Assembly: GCA_028023455.1 (NCBI GenBank)
Contig: JAQFVV010006273.1
Coordinates: forward strand, 3,670,142-3,734,141
DNA: 64,000 nt
Direction: 5' to 3'
Origin: Epiperipatus broadwayi
Taxonomy: Eukaryota; Onychophora; Udeonychophora; Euonychophora; Peripatidae
The position numbers were made by a program, and so were the translations under genes. Under the pieces are notes generated by a model. The model was not told the origin of the DNA. It worked only from the letters and a program-made list of their open reading frames with translations, and searched no databases. Below are positions 47,000 through 59,165 of this stretch, one piece after another (the stretch's first letter is position 1; the number at the start of each line of letters is the position of its first letter).

Positions 47000-49900
47000 A
47001 TTAATCTATAACAAAAATATTATACTGGTATTTAATTCTCTTTCACATCACTCACTTATTATTGGCGAGTGTAATAGTATATTGCATATCACGTTTATCT
47101 TATATAACACATAATCTGGGTTTAAAATCTGGGTCAGAAGAATATATGACAATTTTTCAAGTCTTAATTAGTTTTAAAATTTTTCTTTTAATTATTGGCT
47201 AATAACAGGCATATTGATTGATAAATTGATTTCTAGTAATTAGTGGTTAGAGAAAATTAGTAAATCTTGTTTACAAATCATTATTGAGCTCTTAATTTTA
47301 TTATGCATCTAATATTTTTTAAAATATGTAATTTACATTTATATTTTTGCTAAGTAATATACTAAATAAATAGATATAATGACATAATTCTTATAAGCTT
47401 GTAACAAGCCAGTCCCATTTTTCTTGTTATACATGTATTTCATGGAAAACTGACAATTGTCAGATGAGTTAGAGATTTAAAATGTAAACAGAATGTTGCC
47501 TAAATAATAGATTACTAACATTCTATGGGCTTTTTAATTTAAGAGCTGTGCTAATGTAATTTACATAGAATAATCTGTTATCTGTTGGTATTTGTGATAG
47601 TCAGCATATGTATGTTTAAATTTAATTTAATTGATTTGTGTGCTACCTAACATTACACATCAGGAAACTTGCAGGCACATATTCATTATTTATATATCAA
47701 ACTATTTTCTTTAATATGTGATAATGATGACAACTATACAATCATTTATTTGCTTATTTGGCTAGATCACATATAAAATAAGCTTCTGCTAATGAAATGG
47801 ATAAGAAATAAATAAACAGATCAGAGAATATTATATAAAGAAGTTAACATACTATTTAAACAAATAAAAAAAGAATAGTTTATTTACAGAATATCATAAT
47901 TGTCAGACAATATATAATATTCTTTTATACTAATATAATCATGCTTACATTACAGACTATATAAAAATTTATGATTTTTTTTTATTGATTATCCCTTTAT
48001 AAAGCTGATTTCTCCCCTTTTAACTTTTAGTTTACACCATGGTGGGAAACAATAGTAGTTATATGTAAAGTTTTCATGGTTTATTTTGATTAATATTAAA
48101 CATTAATCTTTCAATTGAATATTATAATACTAAAATAGTTTTATGATCAAACACATTTTACATAAAATAAATCCCTGGCTTTCAATATTCCTTGGATATA
48201 ATCCTACATATGGCTGAATCTCATAAACACAATACATTTATTCATCAATAGCTTTATAGCATAGCCACACACACATACATATATATATATATAATATGGG
48301 ATTATTTTAACCAATGCACATTTTTTACAATGACAGTTTTAGTTACTTTCAAATCCCAATTTAATTGTAATTTGACTTAATTATAGAGATGGCTCTTTTG
48401 AATCCAATCTCTAATTTAATAATAACATTACTTAATTAACTGGGCTGGCTTATGGATCCAATCCCAAATTTACAGAACTATGAATAAATCCACCATACAT
48501 ATATAGTATATATTTAACCATTCAACAATAATCTAATAGCTACATTTATATTATAAGTTCTACATTTTAAAATCTAACAGCAATCAAAAGGAGAGCTAAT
48601 TTATGTATAAATGAACTCAATAAAAATAAACATTTAATTTCAAATACTAATAATTATATTACACTCATTATTTTAACAATTGAACACATTAAAGAAAATT
48701 CTTATTTATTTATTTTAAAATAAAATTTTAACAAATCACAAACAGTCACAATGAAGCGAATGTTTTTTTCAAATACCATATTTTTAACTGCTTTAAAACA
48801 GCTTAAGTAATTATAGATGCTTAATAACAAATGCCAAATTTAACAAAAAACATTTACTTTATTTGCTAAACAATCCATTATATAATATGTTATATAAACA
48901 CACCATATATAATTAAATATAGTTTGTTACAATTAAATATATGCTAAAAAGTTATAAAAGAAAACAAATGATTAATATGTTGGGATAACAGTCTAAAGTG
49001 TTTTTTTTATCTTATGCAACAAAGGTTCTAGAGCCATAATTCTCTACAATTCATTGTGAGAATATCTTTAAAATTTGAGGTTTAGACATTTTTCTTCCAT
49101 ACTGGGTAGAAGTTCCTTCTAAATAGCTTGGTCAGATTAGGGAATCCTGTTTAGATTTTAGGAAGTTGGCAGCTTTTCTACTGTCATTCCAACAACAATT
49201 TGGTCAAGCTTGAACAAAGTAAAAATCCAGATTGATTAATTTCAAGAAAACTGATTATATGTACTTTTGACTTCTTGTTTTTAACACCTTTGATCTTGCT
49301 TTTAATGCCTTTGATAATCTCTTATTTTCAACTTCTTTATGACCTCATTTCATTTTAATTACAAAAATTTTTAAAACTCCATCATTACTTAACGGATTCA
49401 ATTTTCAAATACCTTAATTATTGATTACTTGAATTACCCCTTATATTCCAATCACATATCTCAAAATAGGTTTAATCTCTTTATTAATTAATTTATTTAA
49501 TTATTTACAATCTAATTCTTTTAACAGTATCATACATAACCACATTGTTTTTCAATATATTCCATACATTCTTTTAATCTTTGATAAGAGAATGTTTTAA
49601 CATTATTTATTATTATTTTAAAATGGCATTTAATAATTTATTCTAACATTTACTTTATTTTAGGCTATTTATTCTATTTTATATAATTTATGATATATTT
49701 ATTAGCATATGTGGAAGATCACATTTGTGACATAGAAATGAATAAGCATTATTCATTTCAATATATATGTGCAAACAAAATACTAGAATTAACTCTTCAA
49801 TTTTCATTATTCATTTATATATTAGTATAATAAAAATTGTAAAATTAATTTCAGCAATTTTGTTTTATTATCTATCAATTTAACTGATTATATATATATT

Positions 49901-50120
49901 CACAACTGTATTTGTATGTTTTTGCTTTCAAATAAAAATAATTCTATATTTATATATTGTATTGGGACTTGCAGAAAATGGTCATGATATTATTCTTACA
50001 GAACATCCTTAAGTGAAATTTTTCTAATATCTTTATATTATGTCAATAAAATATCAAAGTCTCATTTGCATACAATAAATTAAGTAAAATAATAACTCTA
50101 TATACAGTTTAGTTACATAG
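47000..50120. other. AT-rich DNA, nothing recognised
   Basis: Contains a (CA)(TA) tract at 48264-48294. No repeat family or domain is recognised. Confidence 0.4.
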
Positions 50121-50129
50121 TTATTTTCC

Positions 50130-51200
50130 TGTGATAAAATGCTCTATCATTTAACTTGTTAAAAACAGTCACAGCACATTACAGTCCATGTCATACCCCC
50201 ACACCTTTTGACCTCTATAATGACCAAGGTATTTAAATTGTTTATGTTTTCAATTGATAATGATCCAAGCTAAAAGTTACTGAGGATTTATCTTCCATCA
50301 CTGGATTACTAAGAACTTGAGTTTTTCTGGACATAAATTATTAAACCAACTTTAAATGTTGCTTTTAAATATTCTGATCATTCTGTAAATCCTTTGAACA
50401 GGCAAAATAGCACAATCATCAGCACATTGTAAATCCCTAAATACAAGAAGCAGAAGTTGTAGTTTTGCTTTTAATTAATTCAAATTAAAAATTCGATCAT
50501 CAAACGTATATCACATCATGATGTTTTTTCATTAAACCATCTATAAATAGTTCCAAAGGCAACTGGCATAAAAATTAAAAACAGTGTTGCAGCAAGTGTG
50601 CAACCTTTTTAATACTGCTTTTTATTTCAAATGCTTCAAATTTCCTATATGTAGTAATAACACTTCTCACATTCCACCATGTAGAAGCTGTATAATATGA
50701 TAAATTTTGTTAACTAATTTCAAACAATGCCATAAACCTGTTGATTAACTGAATTTAATGCCTTGAATCAATAAAAGCAAATCACAATGCCTGGCAACAA
50801 AAAACATGTCTATAGTGCTTGATTTTTTAAAATCACATTGAGTCTTTGGTAATCATTCATTTATGACTCGAGCAATCTATTTAACAAAATCTTTGAAAGT
50901 ACCTTTACTGTAGTGGAGAATAATCATATTCTATGACACTTAATTCAATCTTGACTATTTTATTTTAAAAAATTGAGACAATACAAGCATTTTTAAGATC
51001 AGGCAGCATAACATCTTAGGTCTGTATATTCCTACAAAATTCTCATTTCTCCAGAATATTTTACCATGACTTGGAATCTTTCCATATTTAAGATTACAAA
51101 GAACTATTTTGACTTCGCTAGGCTTGATATCTGTGTCTAAATCAGTAAATAAAATGGATATATCATTAAAGATTATCTTAATTCTGGTATCATTATTCAA
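50130..51200 (-). pseudogene. Antisense LINE reverse transcriptase, degraded
   Basis: Minus-strand reading, from high to low coordinates: IKPSEVKIVLCNLKYGKIPS (linker into RT), FVGIYRPKMLCCLILKMLVL with the expected RT motif-0 spacing, LPKTQCDFKKS-STIDMFFVA (GFR-RSTID motif), LWHCLKLVNKIYHIIQLLHG, and CADDCAIL (catalytic ADD). Then comes YLGHYRGQK. The same blocks occur in the copy at 55100-56960. This is a different LINE family from the RTE copies. Many stops. Confidence 0.78.
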
Positions 51201-51416
51201 AAATTATCAAAATAGTTCTTTTATCTGTGCAAAACATCAATGTCATCATATAAAAGGGTTATCATTGTTGGATTTAACTATTATAATATTTTCAATAATA
51301 AAACGGTTCACTAATAAAAAATATAAATTAAATATAAAAATTTGTGTAAAAAAGATGAATTGACTTTTATACTTTTGCAAAGTACTTGATACTAAGCACA
51401 TTATAATTCTGTTTTT

Positions 51417-51497
51417 GTTTTTTGTTTTTATGTCAGCGAACCCGAGCCAGCTGCTTGAAGGACAGCTACACTAACCGCTAAGCCACCAACGCTTGAC
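51417..51497 (-). mobile_element. tRNA-derived SINE, diverged
   Basis: On the minus strand it starts GTCAAGCGTTGGTGGCTTAG, includes CAAGCAGCTGG and CTCGGGTTCGCTGACAT, then an A-rich tail. Flanks ACATTATAATTCTGTTTT and ACATTATATTTCTATTTT form a duplication with two mismatches, so the insertion is older than those at 20341 and 33335. Confidence 0.8.
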
Positions 51498-51519
51498 ACA
51501 TTATATTTCTATTTTGTTG

Positions 51520-52660
51520 TTGGTTTTAATAGTTTAAATGAGGAAGTTAAAAAAGGAAACACATTTAGAGAAAGGATGTCTAAAATAATAATTATTATTA
51601 ATATACTAAATATAGTATTTCACAACTTTGCTGCTAGGTTTTATATATTGATATTAGCCACCAAAATAATAAATTTAAAATGCTTACACAAGTAGTTTTT
51701 ATAAAATTTTATTTAATATTTAAAAAAAAAATTAGATAACAGAATAAAATTATATATGCGTGCAATAAATGCATGCGCATTTTTATTTATTGTTCGAAAT
51801 TTATTATACTTGTGTAGTAAGTATTAAGAGTATTTTCCTGTTTTTTTTTTTTTTTGTGACAAAAAAAAAAAAAACTTACTGCCATAGTGATAAAAGTCAG
51901 TACGTGAGAAGACCTGCAAAATCACACAATTCATTTGATGCTGTTAGAAGAGCTCAAATGTGCGATAAAAAAAAAATTATCGACAAACTTATGAGAGAAC
52001 GATTAAAATAAAGCCTTGTGCGTGTTATTTTAGCTTTGATAATTGAAATAGTCAATATAACTTAAAAAGCAAGATAACGTCAAAAGAAAAAGAAAATGTT
52101 AAAGATGATGCAATGAGTAAACTAATTCCCAATTACAAATACATATATGACATTTACGTTATTTTTGAATTCTTTGTATAGTTTATCTTTCTGAAAGACA
52201 TCAATATCTTATTCAATTGCAACACTCTTCATTATTTTCTATTTTTAGCCATATTCTTCCCCTCTCCCAAGCAATCGCTAATGCAATTCTTTTTTTTTAA
52301 TGCCTCAATGAAAAACTAGACTCAAATTGACCATATTTTTTAGAAAGTATTACAATTCATTTATTTTAAAAGTTTAACCCCACGGTGCTGTGTTTTTATT
52401 TTAATAGATTCAATGTAATAATATCTAAAAGAATACAAAGATTGATAATATAATGTTTCCATTATATATATATATATTTAATTTTAAACTTTAAATGAAA
52501 GTTTTCTAATGCCTTTAATTTACATTATCAGGGATTCACATTCACGCAATACATTCGACAGATTAATGACATACATATAACTAATTTTGTTAAAATAATT
52601 ACATTATTATGATGAAATATTTTTTTTAGCTTTTATCCAATAGCAGCACAATAGAGTTTG
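51520..52660. other. AT-rich DNA, nothing recognised
   Basis: A frame at 51769-52011 on the plus strand contains RRPAKSHNSFDAVRRAQMCD, somewhat less biased than its neighbours, but it runs through poly-T and poly-A tracts. I could not connect it with a gene. Confidence 0.3.
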
Positions 52661-52676
52661 TATTGCACCTCTATAT

Positions 52677-55034
52677 TAAGGTGACCAGATATCCCGATTT
52701 TTTGCGATTTGTCTCTATTTTTGATTAGATGCCCCAGTATCCCCAAAATGTCTTCAGAAACACTGTTTGTCACAATTTTCAAATATTCATAATTATTATT
52801 TGTTGTATAAAAATAATTCATTGCATAAATGATAGTTTTTTAGCCCTTTCTGTCCATTTCAATCTCAACAGTAATATTATAAAAATTTCTGGCAAATTCC
52901 AACACCAAAACAAAGAGGCTTAATTGTATATGGTTGGTAATAAATTGTATGGTCAGTTTCTCAAGCTAGATGTGCTCTCACATCCAACCTCATCTTGGAG
53001 CATGTGCAGTTGGATTTTTGCAGGCTAAAAATTGAACTGTGCTTGCACTTGCTTCAATTGACAGTGTAGTTTTGCTAGTTTTTTGTTGATATTAATTTTC
53101 TACAGTGATAAAATTAATAGGGAATATTAATAATGCTAAACAATAGACAGCATGCCAAAGAAGAAGTGTACTTACAACAATAAATATACACAGGAATGGA
53201 GTTTTATAAAAAAAAGAATTTGATGACTATGAAGCAAAATGTGAATTGTGTAATGTTTTCATTCACACAGTAGCAAATCTGACATAAAAGCTCATATCAA
53301 CAGTCAGAAACACAAAATACATTTCTCAGGGGAATGGATATAAAAAAATGACTGTTTCATATACAAAACAGACAGCACAGGAGGAGACAGCATTAAATGA
53401 CTTAACAACAGCATATTATATTGTTCAGCATCATCAATCATTTTATTCAGCAAATTGTGCTAATAATTTACTTAGTAAGATTTTTCCAGACTCTAAAATT
53501 TTCATGTGAACAAACTAAAACTACCATGTTAATTACAAATATTGGACCACACTGCAGACAACAATTTAATGATTTAAACAATGCTAATTTCTTCAATTCC
53601 CTTTGATTGTACATTATTATTTCCAAGAAAATGAAATTCATATAAAGTTACTTAATATTTATAGTTTACCAAATGAAAGATTAGATGCTATTTATAATTT
53701 AATAGCAAATAGTTCCAAAGAATTTAATATTGATTCCAGCAAATGTGATGCATATAGAGTCAACAACACTAATGCAAATTTTGGTGGATGGAATAGAAAT
53801 GGTAAAAAAAAAAACATGTTTTTAAATTTAACAAAAATTTAATGGATGTGTGTTGTACTGTCACATTTTTCATAATGCTGTGCAATTTGGTAATACCATG
53901 TGATATTGAAATCATTGTAGTAAATTGTTTTTACTATTTTTCCATATATGCAGTCCGGAGAGAAACGTTAAAAGAATTTTGCAATTTTGTTCATATAGAA
54001 TATTCAACTCGTTTCACACACTAAAACTAGATGGTTATGTTGGTGTAAATTGATTGAAAAAAAATCATTGAATTGTAGGATAGACTGAAATCTTATTTTT
54101 ATCTTTTATTGATCCATAATTTTCTACTTTTAATAAACAAATTTTTAAAATTGAGAAAAATAATATAACCATAATTGAAGTAATAAAAATAATACATGAA
54201 ACAATTCAGATGATGAAAACATGAATTGAAAATAAATTTATTCTACATTCCATTGAACAAATGTTTTTAAAAAGATGCCCAAGAGCTATATAAGACTTCT
54301 TTAGCATATTTGGGCAAAACTTCTTTGATTTTTAGCAAATTTACATCTTTTAGCTGGATGGATTTATAAGAAATACCAACATAGAAAGATGTACTCTACA
54401 CCAGTATTGGTTTAAATAACATTGGTATATTCATCAATGATAAATTTATTAATAGATCAGTTCAAAGTATTAAAAATTTTTGTCTCACGCAAACTCAAAA
54501 ACAATTGTTTGGCTTGAAAATTCATGCTGTGAATGTTGGTCAAAATTCTTTACATCTGTAAAATTTACTGAATAATTATTAAAAATTGAAACAATGTGCC
54601 AATATTATTTTGCATTACCTGCTCATAATGCAAATGTGGAAAGAATTTTTTCCTTGATAAATAGTCAGTGAATGAAGGAAAGAAATAGAATGGATTTGAA
54701 AATTCTAAATTATTATAACATTATGCAATTATAAAATGAAAATGAGCTGTGTCGAATTTAGTGACTACATTAGGGACAATAAAAGCTTATTACAATCTGT
54801 AAGCAACATTTTGAAATATAATAAAAACTAATATGTGTTTTGATAATTGAAATTTTTTAAAAAAAATTTATTATTCAGTTTTCATTTTTAAGCATATTGT
54901 TCTGTTACAGTATAAAGTCATCAGCACCATGTGTCATGGGTTGTAGCACAAACATGTAGAGAATGCTGTGACCCTCAGGTACAGTATTAGCATATCATCT
55001 CCTGATTTTGGATTGAACTGGTCTGGTCACCCTA
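52677..55034 (+). mobile_element. Complete but inactivated hAT transposon
   Basis: CTCTATAT flanks both ends (52669-52676 and 55035-55042), a perfect 8-bp target duplication. The terminal inverted repeats TAAGGTGACCAGA and TCTGGTCACCCTA match except for one base. The word GGTGACCAGATATCCCG is a familiar hAT end. The 2358-bp interior encodes a BED-finger transposase remnant from start to C-terminal dimerisation region. It is unrelated to the CAGTGGTC-ended hAT elements elsewhere in the window. Confidence 0.94.
53152..54740 (+). pseudogene. hAT transposase (BED finger, RNase-H-like, dimerisation domain), frameshifted
   Basis: From ATG at 53152: MPKKKCTYNNKYTQEWSFIK, then a shift in an 8-A run, then YEAKCELCN and, after another shift, KSDIKAHINSQKHK, giving the C-x2-C and H-x5-H of a BED zinc finger. 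The central part (53300-53840) keeps an open stretch with KTTMLITNIGPHCRQQFNDL and KECNAYRV-like segments. Near 54600, QYYFALPAHNANVERIFSLI is the conserved hAT C-terminal dimerisation motif, followed by KERNRMDLKIL. Several stops and shifts mean no active enzyme. Confidence 0.85.
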
Positions 55035-55099
55035 CTCTATATATAAGTCTCTATATATAAATAAGCTATCAATATATTTTAATTGATTATTAAGCCATG

Positions 55100-56960
55100 T
55101 AAAAATAGCTGGAGATTTTTTTTCTTATCACTTAGGGATAAATTAAATATTTTTTTAATTTTTATTTGTTTAAATAATTAAATGCTAAACCAGAATCTGT
55201 ATAGAATGCATTCAAAACATTAAGAATGTTCTGCCTATGATTCTTTGAATATATTTACAATCATCAGCATATGTTAGTCTAAAAATTATTTTTACCTTTT
55301 AATCAGTTCGAATTGAAAACGTTATCAAACCTCTATTATATTTTAGTCCCTACTTCATAAGTTAAACTTTTTACTGTGTCCAAGATCACATCATAAAATA
55401 GAAAAGTTTTATATAATATATACTTTTGTTTAAACTATTCAGGTTACCAGTAAGTATTTTTTTATAATACCATAAACTTTGATGGATCAGATCATTTCAA
55501 ACAATGCCATAAGTATTTTTAATTGACTGAGTCAAGTGTCATAGCTAAATCAATAACAATAAAATATAAGTCATAAACTTTTTGCAATTTTTTAAAAAAG
55601 TTATCTGGCAACAAAAGCTATATCCATAACGCTTTTTAACTCTCCAAAACTATATTGTTATTTAATATACATTCACTGATAGACAAAAGCATTTTATGAA
55701 ATAAATTTCTGAATGCAACCTGGAATAGATAATAATGATTCTTAAAGGGAATTACTAGAATACTTTCTATTGTTTTTGATTTCATAAATTGAAACAATAA
55801 AAGCATCTATAAGATCAGATAACACAACTCCATTTATAAAAAAAAATTCTAATAACTTTGAAGCTAACATATCATTGAATTTTCAAATTTCCTTAGCTAC
55901 TTCATCAGGACTTGAAATCTTTCTTCTTATTATTGCAAAGAGCTGTTTGTCTTCATCAATACAGATATCTCTGATCAAATCTAAGTGACTTTGTAGTTTA
56001 TACGATATATATAACATTTAAAGCAATGTTATAAATTTTTGTCTCATTGTTCAAAATGTTATTACCCAATATTTCCTTCTATCAGTCAACATTGTCATAC
56101 AAAAAATGTAAAATTATCATGATTGGAAAGTTTCTATCTCATTTATAGTTCTAATTCACCATTCATTTTTGTTGTTGATCTTTTTTTGTTGTAAATTCCC
56201 ACGTTTTCTTTACTATTCTGACAGGCAAGAATATGTTTTTTTTAATCAAACCAATAATATTATTAATTACTAGCACAAACAGTGAAAATTCTTTAGTGGA
56301 TTTAAAACTAGATGTACTTTGTATTCACAGTATATTTGTTTGCTTCAATACTATATTAAAGATATTAAGTCAAATTTGAAAATTTCAGGTTTAAATAGCT
56401 ATTGGAATTTAACATGTGTAGCAGTTGATTTTAAAGTACGAATGTAAAATTTTATACCACTATACTTAAGATTAAACCTATTTTTTATTGCAACTATTAT
56501 TTTTGTTTTGGAGCATGTTAATCTATAATCTTTTTGGAAATCTGCACCTGTAAATGTTTTTGTACTATTGATTTCTTTTACTTTCAACATAATATTTAAG
56601 ATGTCATGTTTTTGTGTATGGATGAATTCAATTTTATTTACAGTTTTTTTTATTTAAAAAAGTTTCTATGCTGGCCTGTATTGTACAAAAATTCAATATC
56701 AGCACAACATTTAAACTCACAGAGTTAGTAACATTACTTTAACATCACTCCATAATTTATTGTTTTACTAATATTGCATTTAAATCTCCAAAATGAACAA
56801 AAAATCGATTTGATGCAATAACACTATCTAACATAAAAGCTGTGTTTATCTGATTTTTTTGAATCTCATATTGGACCATATATATTCATAAAATTGCATC
56901 TTTAATTTTTCATCGATACATCTAAAGATGCGAATGCAAGAAGATATTTAATTACCCCTC
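55100..56960 (-). pseudogene. Antisense LINE with endonuclease end and reverse transcriptase, degraded
   Basis: On the minus strand a 63-residue frame (56590-56399) reads TFTGADFQKDYRLTCSKTKI, the GAD-x-x-D-H-R-L end of the LINE endonuclease with H replaced by Y. Downstream come CIDEDKQLFAIIRRKISSPD, INGVVLSDLIDAFIVSIYEI and KSVMDIAFVAR, the same RT blocks as at 50130-51200. It is thus a longer copy of that family, joining EN to RT, with many stops. Confidence 0.75.
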
Positions 56961-57344
56961 AAAATAAACTTCAAAACAAATCCAATACATTGCTATGTTC
57001 TTCCTATGAATAGAGTTCTTTTCCAAACCTATATGCACTCATTTTTCTTTTCTCTGAGAGACAAATTACAATATAAGCAGTTTTGTTAATCTTAAATTGT
57101 GCAACTTCTTAACTATAAAAATAATTTTACATTCATATCTGGAAAAATTTCCATTAAGCAAAATTTTCACTATTTAAGTATCTATATTTTTTTAAAAAAT
57201 TACTATTAGTAATATCTTCTGCCTAGCTATCACTACAATTACTAATATTACAACTATTTCTATTGTTAAATGGGCATCTACTTAGCCAAGTGCTATGTCT
57301 TAGCCATATTATAAAGAAAAGGTCATTTTCTAGATTTTCTATAC

Positions 57345-59165
57345 TGTATCCGCCCGGTGTTGTGCGCGCATGATCGCGCTACCGCTCTGTCTATATGTTC
57401 ACTTTACGAATCTGCTGTGTTCTTGCGTCCGGGGGATTACATAATGTTCTGTGAAGATAATTTCAAACACATATACACGTACGCTTTATTTATTTTATAC
57501 GTAAATTCAGATTGAATCCAAGTAATAGGCGCCAGGAGAACTTTTATAAGAGTCCGCCACGTATGTGCATAAGCTCACTCAACTATATCACAAAACATGC
57601 CCGTGCATCACTCCAGTTGGAAGCAAGAAACGAACACAGCCAATATTACCCTTCAAATTACATCGAATCTGTGATCTTTCACTCACGATCAAATTATATG
57701 AGGGCCCGCCCTATATCCCACAGAATAAATTAATCAAACTTGATTTAATCTAAGAGAACATAACAAACATAAGCATAAATAAAATAAAATCCCAACACCA
57801 AAAATATCAAATGCATTCATTCATATACAAACAAATTTGATTGCTCTAACACTCATTCCTATTATATAAATGTATGTTGAAATTCCAAGCAATTAATAAC
57901 AAAAAATACTAGTTAAATAAATGTTTTATTTAATCTGTTTACTAACAATTAATGTAGGTATATGATCGGCAAGCCAAGATAATTAAATATAGATTTAAGG
58001 TGACTTGCACATATTTTAAAGAATGTTAATCTGTAGGCAAACTTATTTGGTTAGATTCTCAATGTTCATTAATGGTCAAGAGTAACTTTATCATTTTAGC
58101 TTAATGTTTTTTAATAGTTCTGGTTATTAAAGTTATTTTATTTTTGGTGCATAAGTGAATATGACAATTTAAAGATAGCTACCTGTGGAACATAGAAAGA
58201 CTGTAATGGGATCCTGAGCGATGGTTTCTTCTTTAACAAGCATTCCGCAATTTGCAAGGTCTCAAAAGCGTGTGTGGTCCTTATGTGAAGTTTCTCCGGT
58301 GTTGCGAGCATCCTATTAGCAATCAGCGGAGCTGATGGAGGTCCGCATCAAGCAATTTTATGTTCAGCAACGCATCTCTGTTAGATTTCAATAGTCTAAT
58401 AATAATCACTAATAGTCTAATTCAATAATCAAAAGTCTGTCCGCCTTTTTGATCTCTTCCTTCCCACCCTCACACCTTGAATTTTTCTCACCCAATCACT
58501 CCCATGCACCTGTGAGTCCCTTCATCTTATAAGTCCATCGAGTGTTAACTCAATTCCATGATTTCTGGGATCGTTTACACCACCTTGGAATTTCGTCAAT
58601 TTGACCATTTTTTTTCAGGTATTGTTTCACTAGACAGAAGTCTGAGTTGTACAATAATGTACACTTTTTCTCACCTCTGTTTCTAAATTTGGCTTATTTT
58701 ATCTAGGCATACCAGCACATATCCTGCTATTGTTTCAACTTCTCTAATTTTACATTTACTAATTACCCCTATTTAAAATAATTTTAGATCGTTGGAATTT
58801 CAGAACATATTGAAATTAATTTATTCATTTTTTTCCCTTTTGTTCAAAATGATTCAAATGATTTAAAAAAGTTAAACTTGCGCTCAATCATTCCTCTCTT
58901 TAATTAATTAAAAGAAAAAACTACAACTAATGATTATAGATTTATTCTTAACAAACAAACACAAAATAATAAAAAAACTCTTTTACAAATTTATTCAATA
59001 AATTTGACAGTACTTTTATATAGCTGCGATCATGCTTTTAAAATGGCTGTTTTGTTTATTATTAAAGAAGACGTTTTTAAAAGTTTTGTTCCTGTCATTC
59101 ATTTTCAATTGATTATAGTTTAACATACCCTCATATGCCTGGGTTCAAATCCATGTAAGCTATTC
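57345..59165. repeat. Direct repeat unit 1, LTR-like (about 1.82 kb)
   Basis: Begins TGTATCCGCC and runs collinear with 61839-63670 to CTGGGTTCAAATCC followed by TATTC. Most blocks are identical for tens to hundreds of bases. Differences are chiefly one- to three-base gaps touching G or C. Two copies around a 2.7-kb interior look like LTRs of a retrotransposon. However, no primer-binding site, polypurine tract, pol domain or target duplication was found. Open frames inside (57512-57753) occur in both copies with shifts and are not conserved coding. Confidence 0.8.

Noticed and set aside
57512-57753. Frames of 62-73 codons in the 1.8-kb repeat
   Set aside because: The second repeat copy has the same DNA with several gaps that shift the frame, so the reading frame is not maintained.
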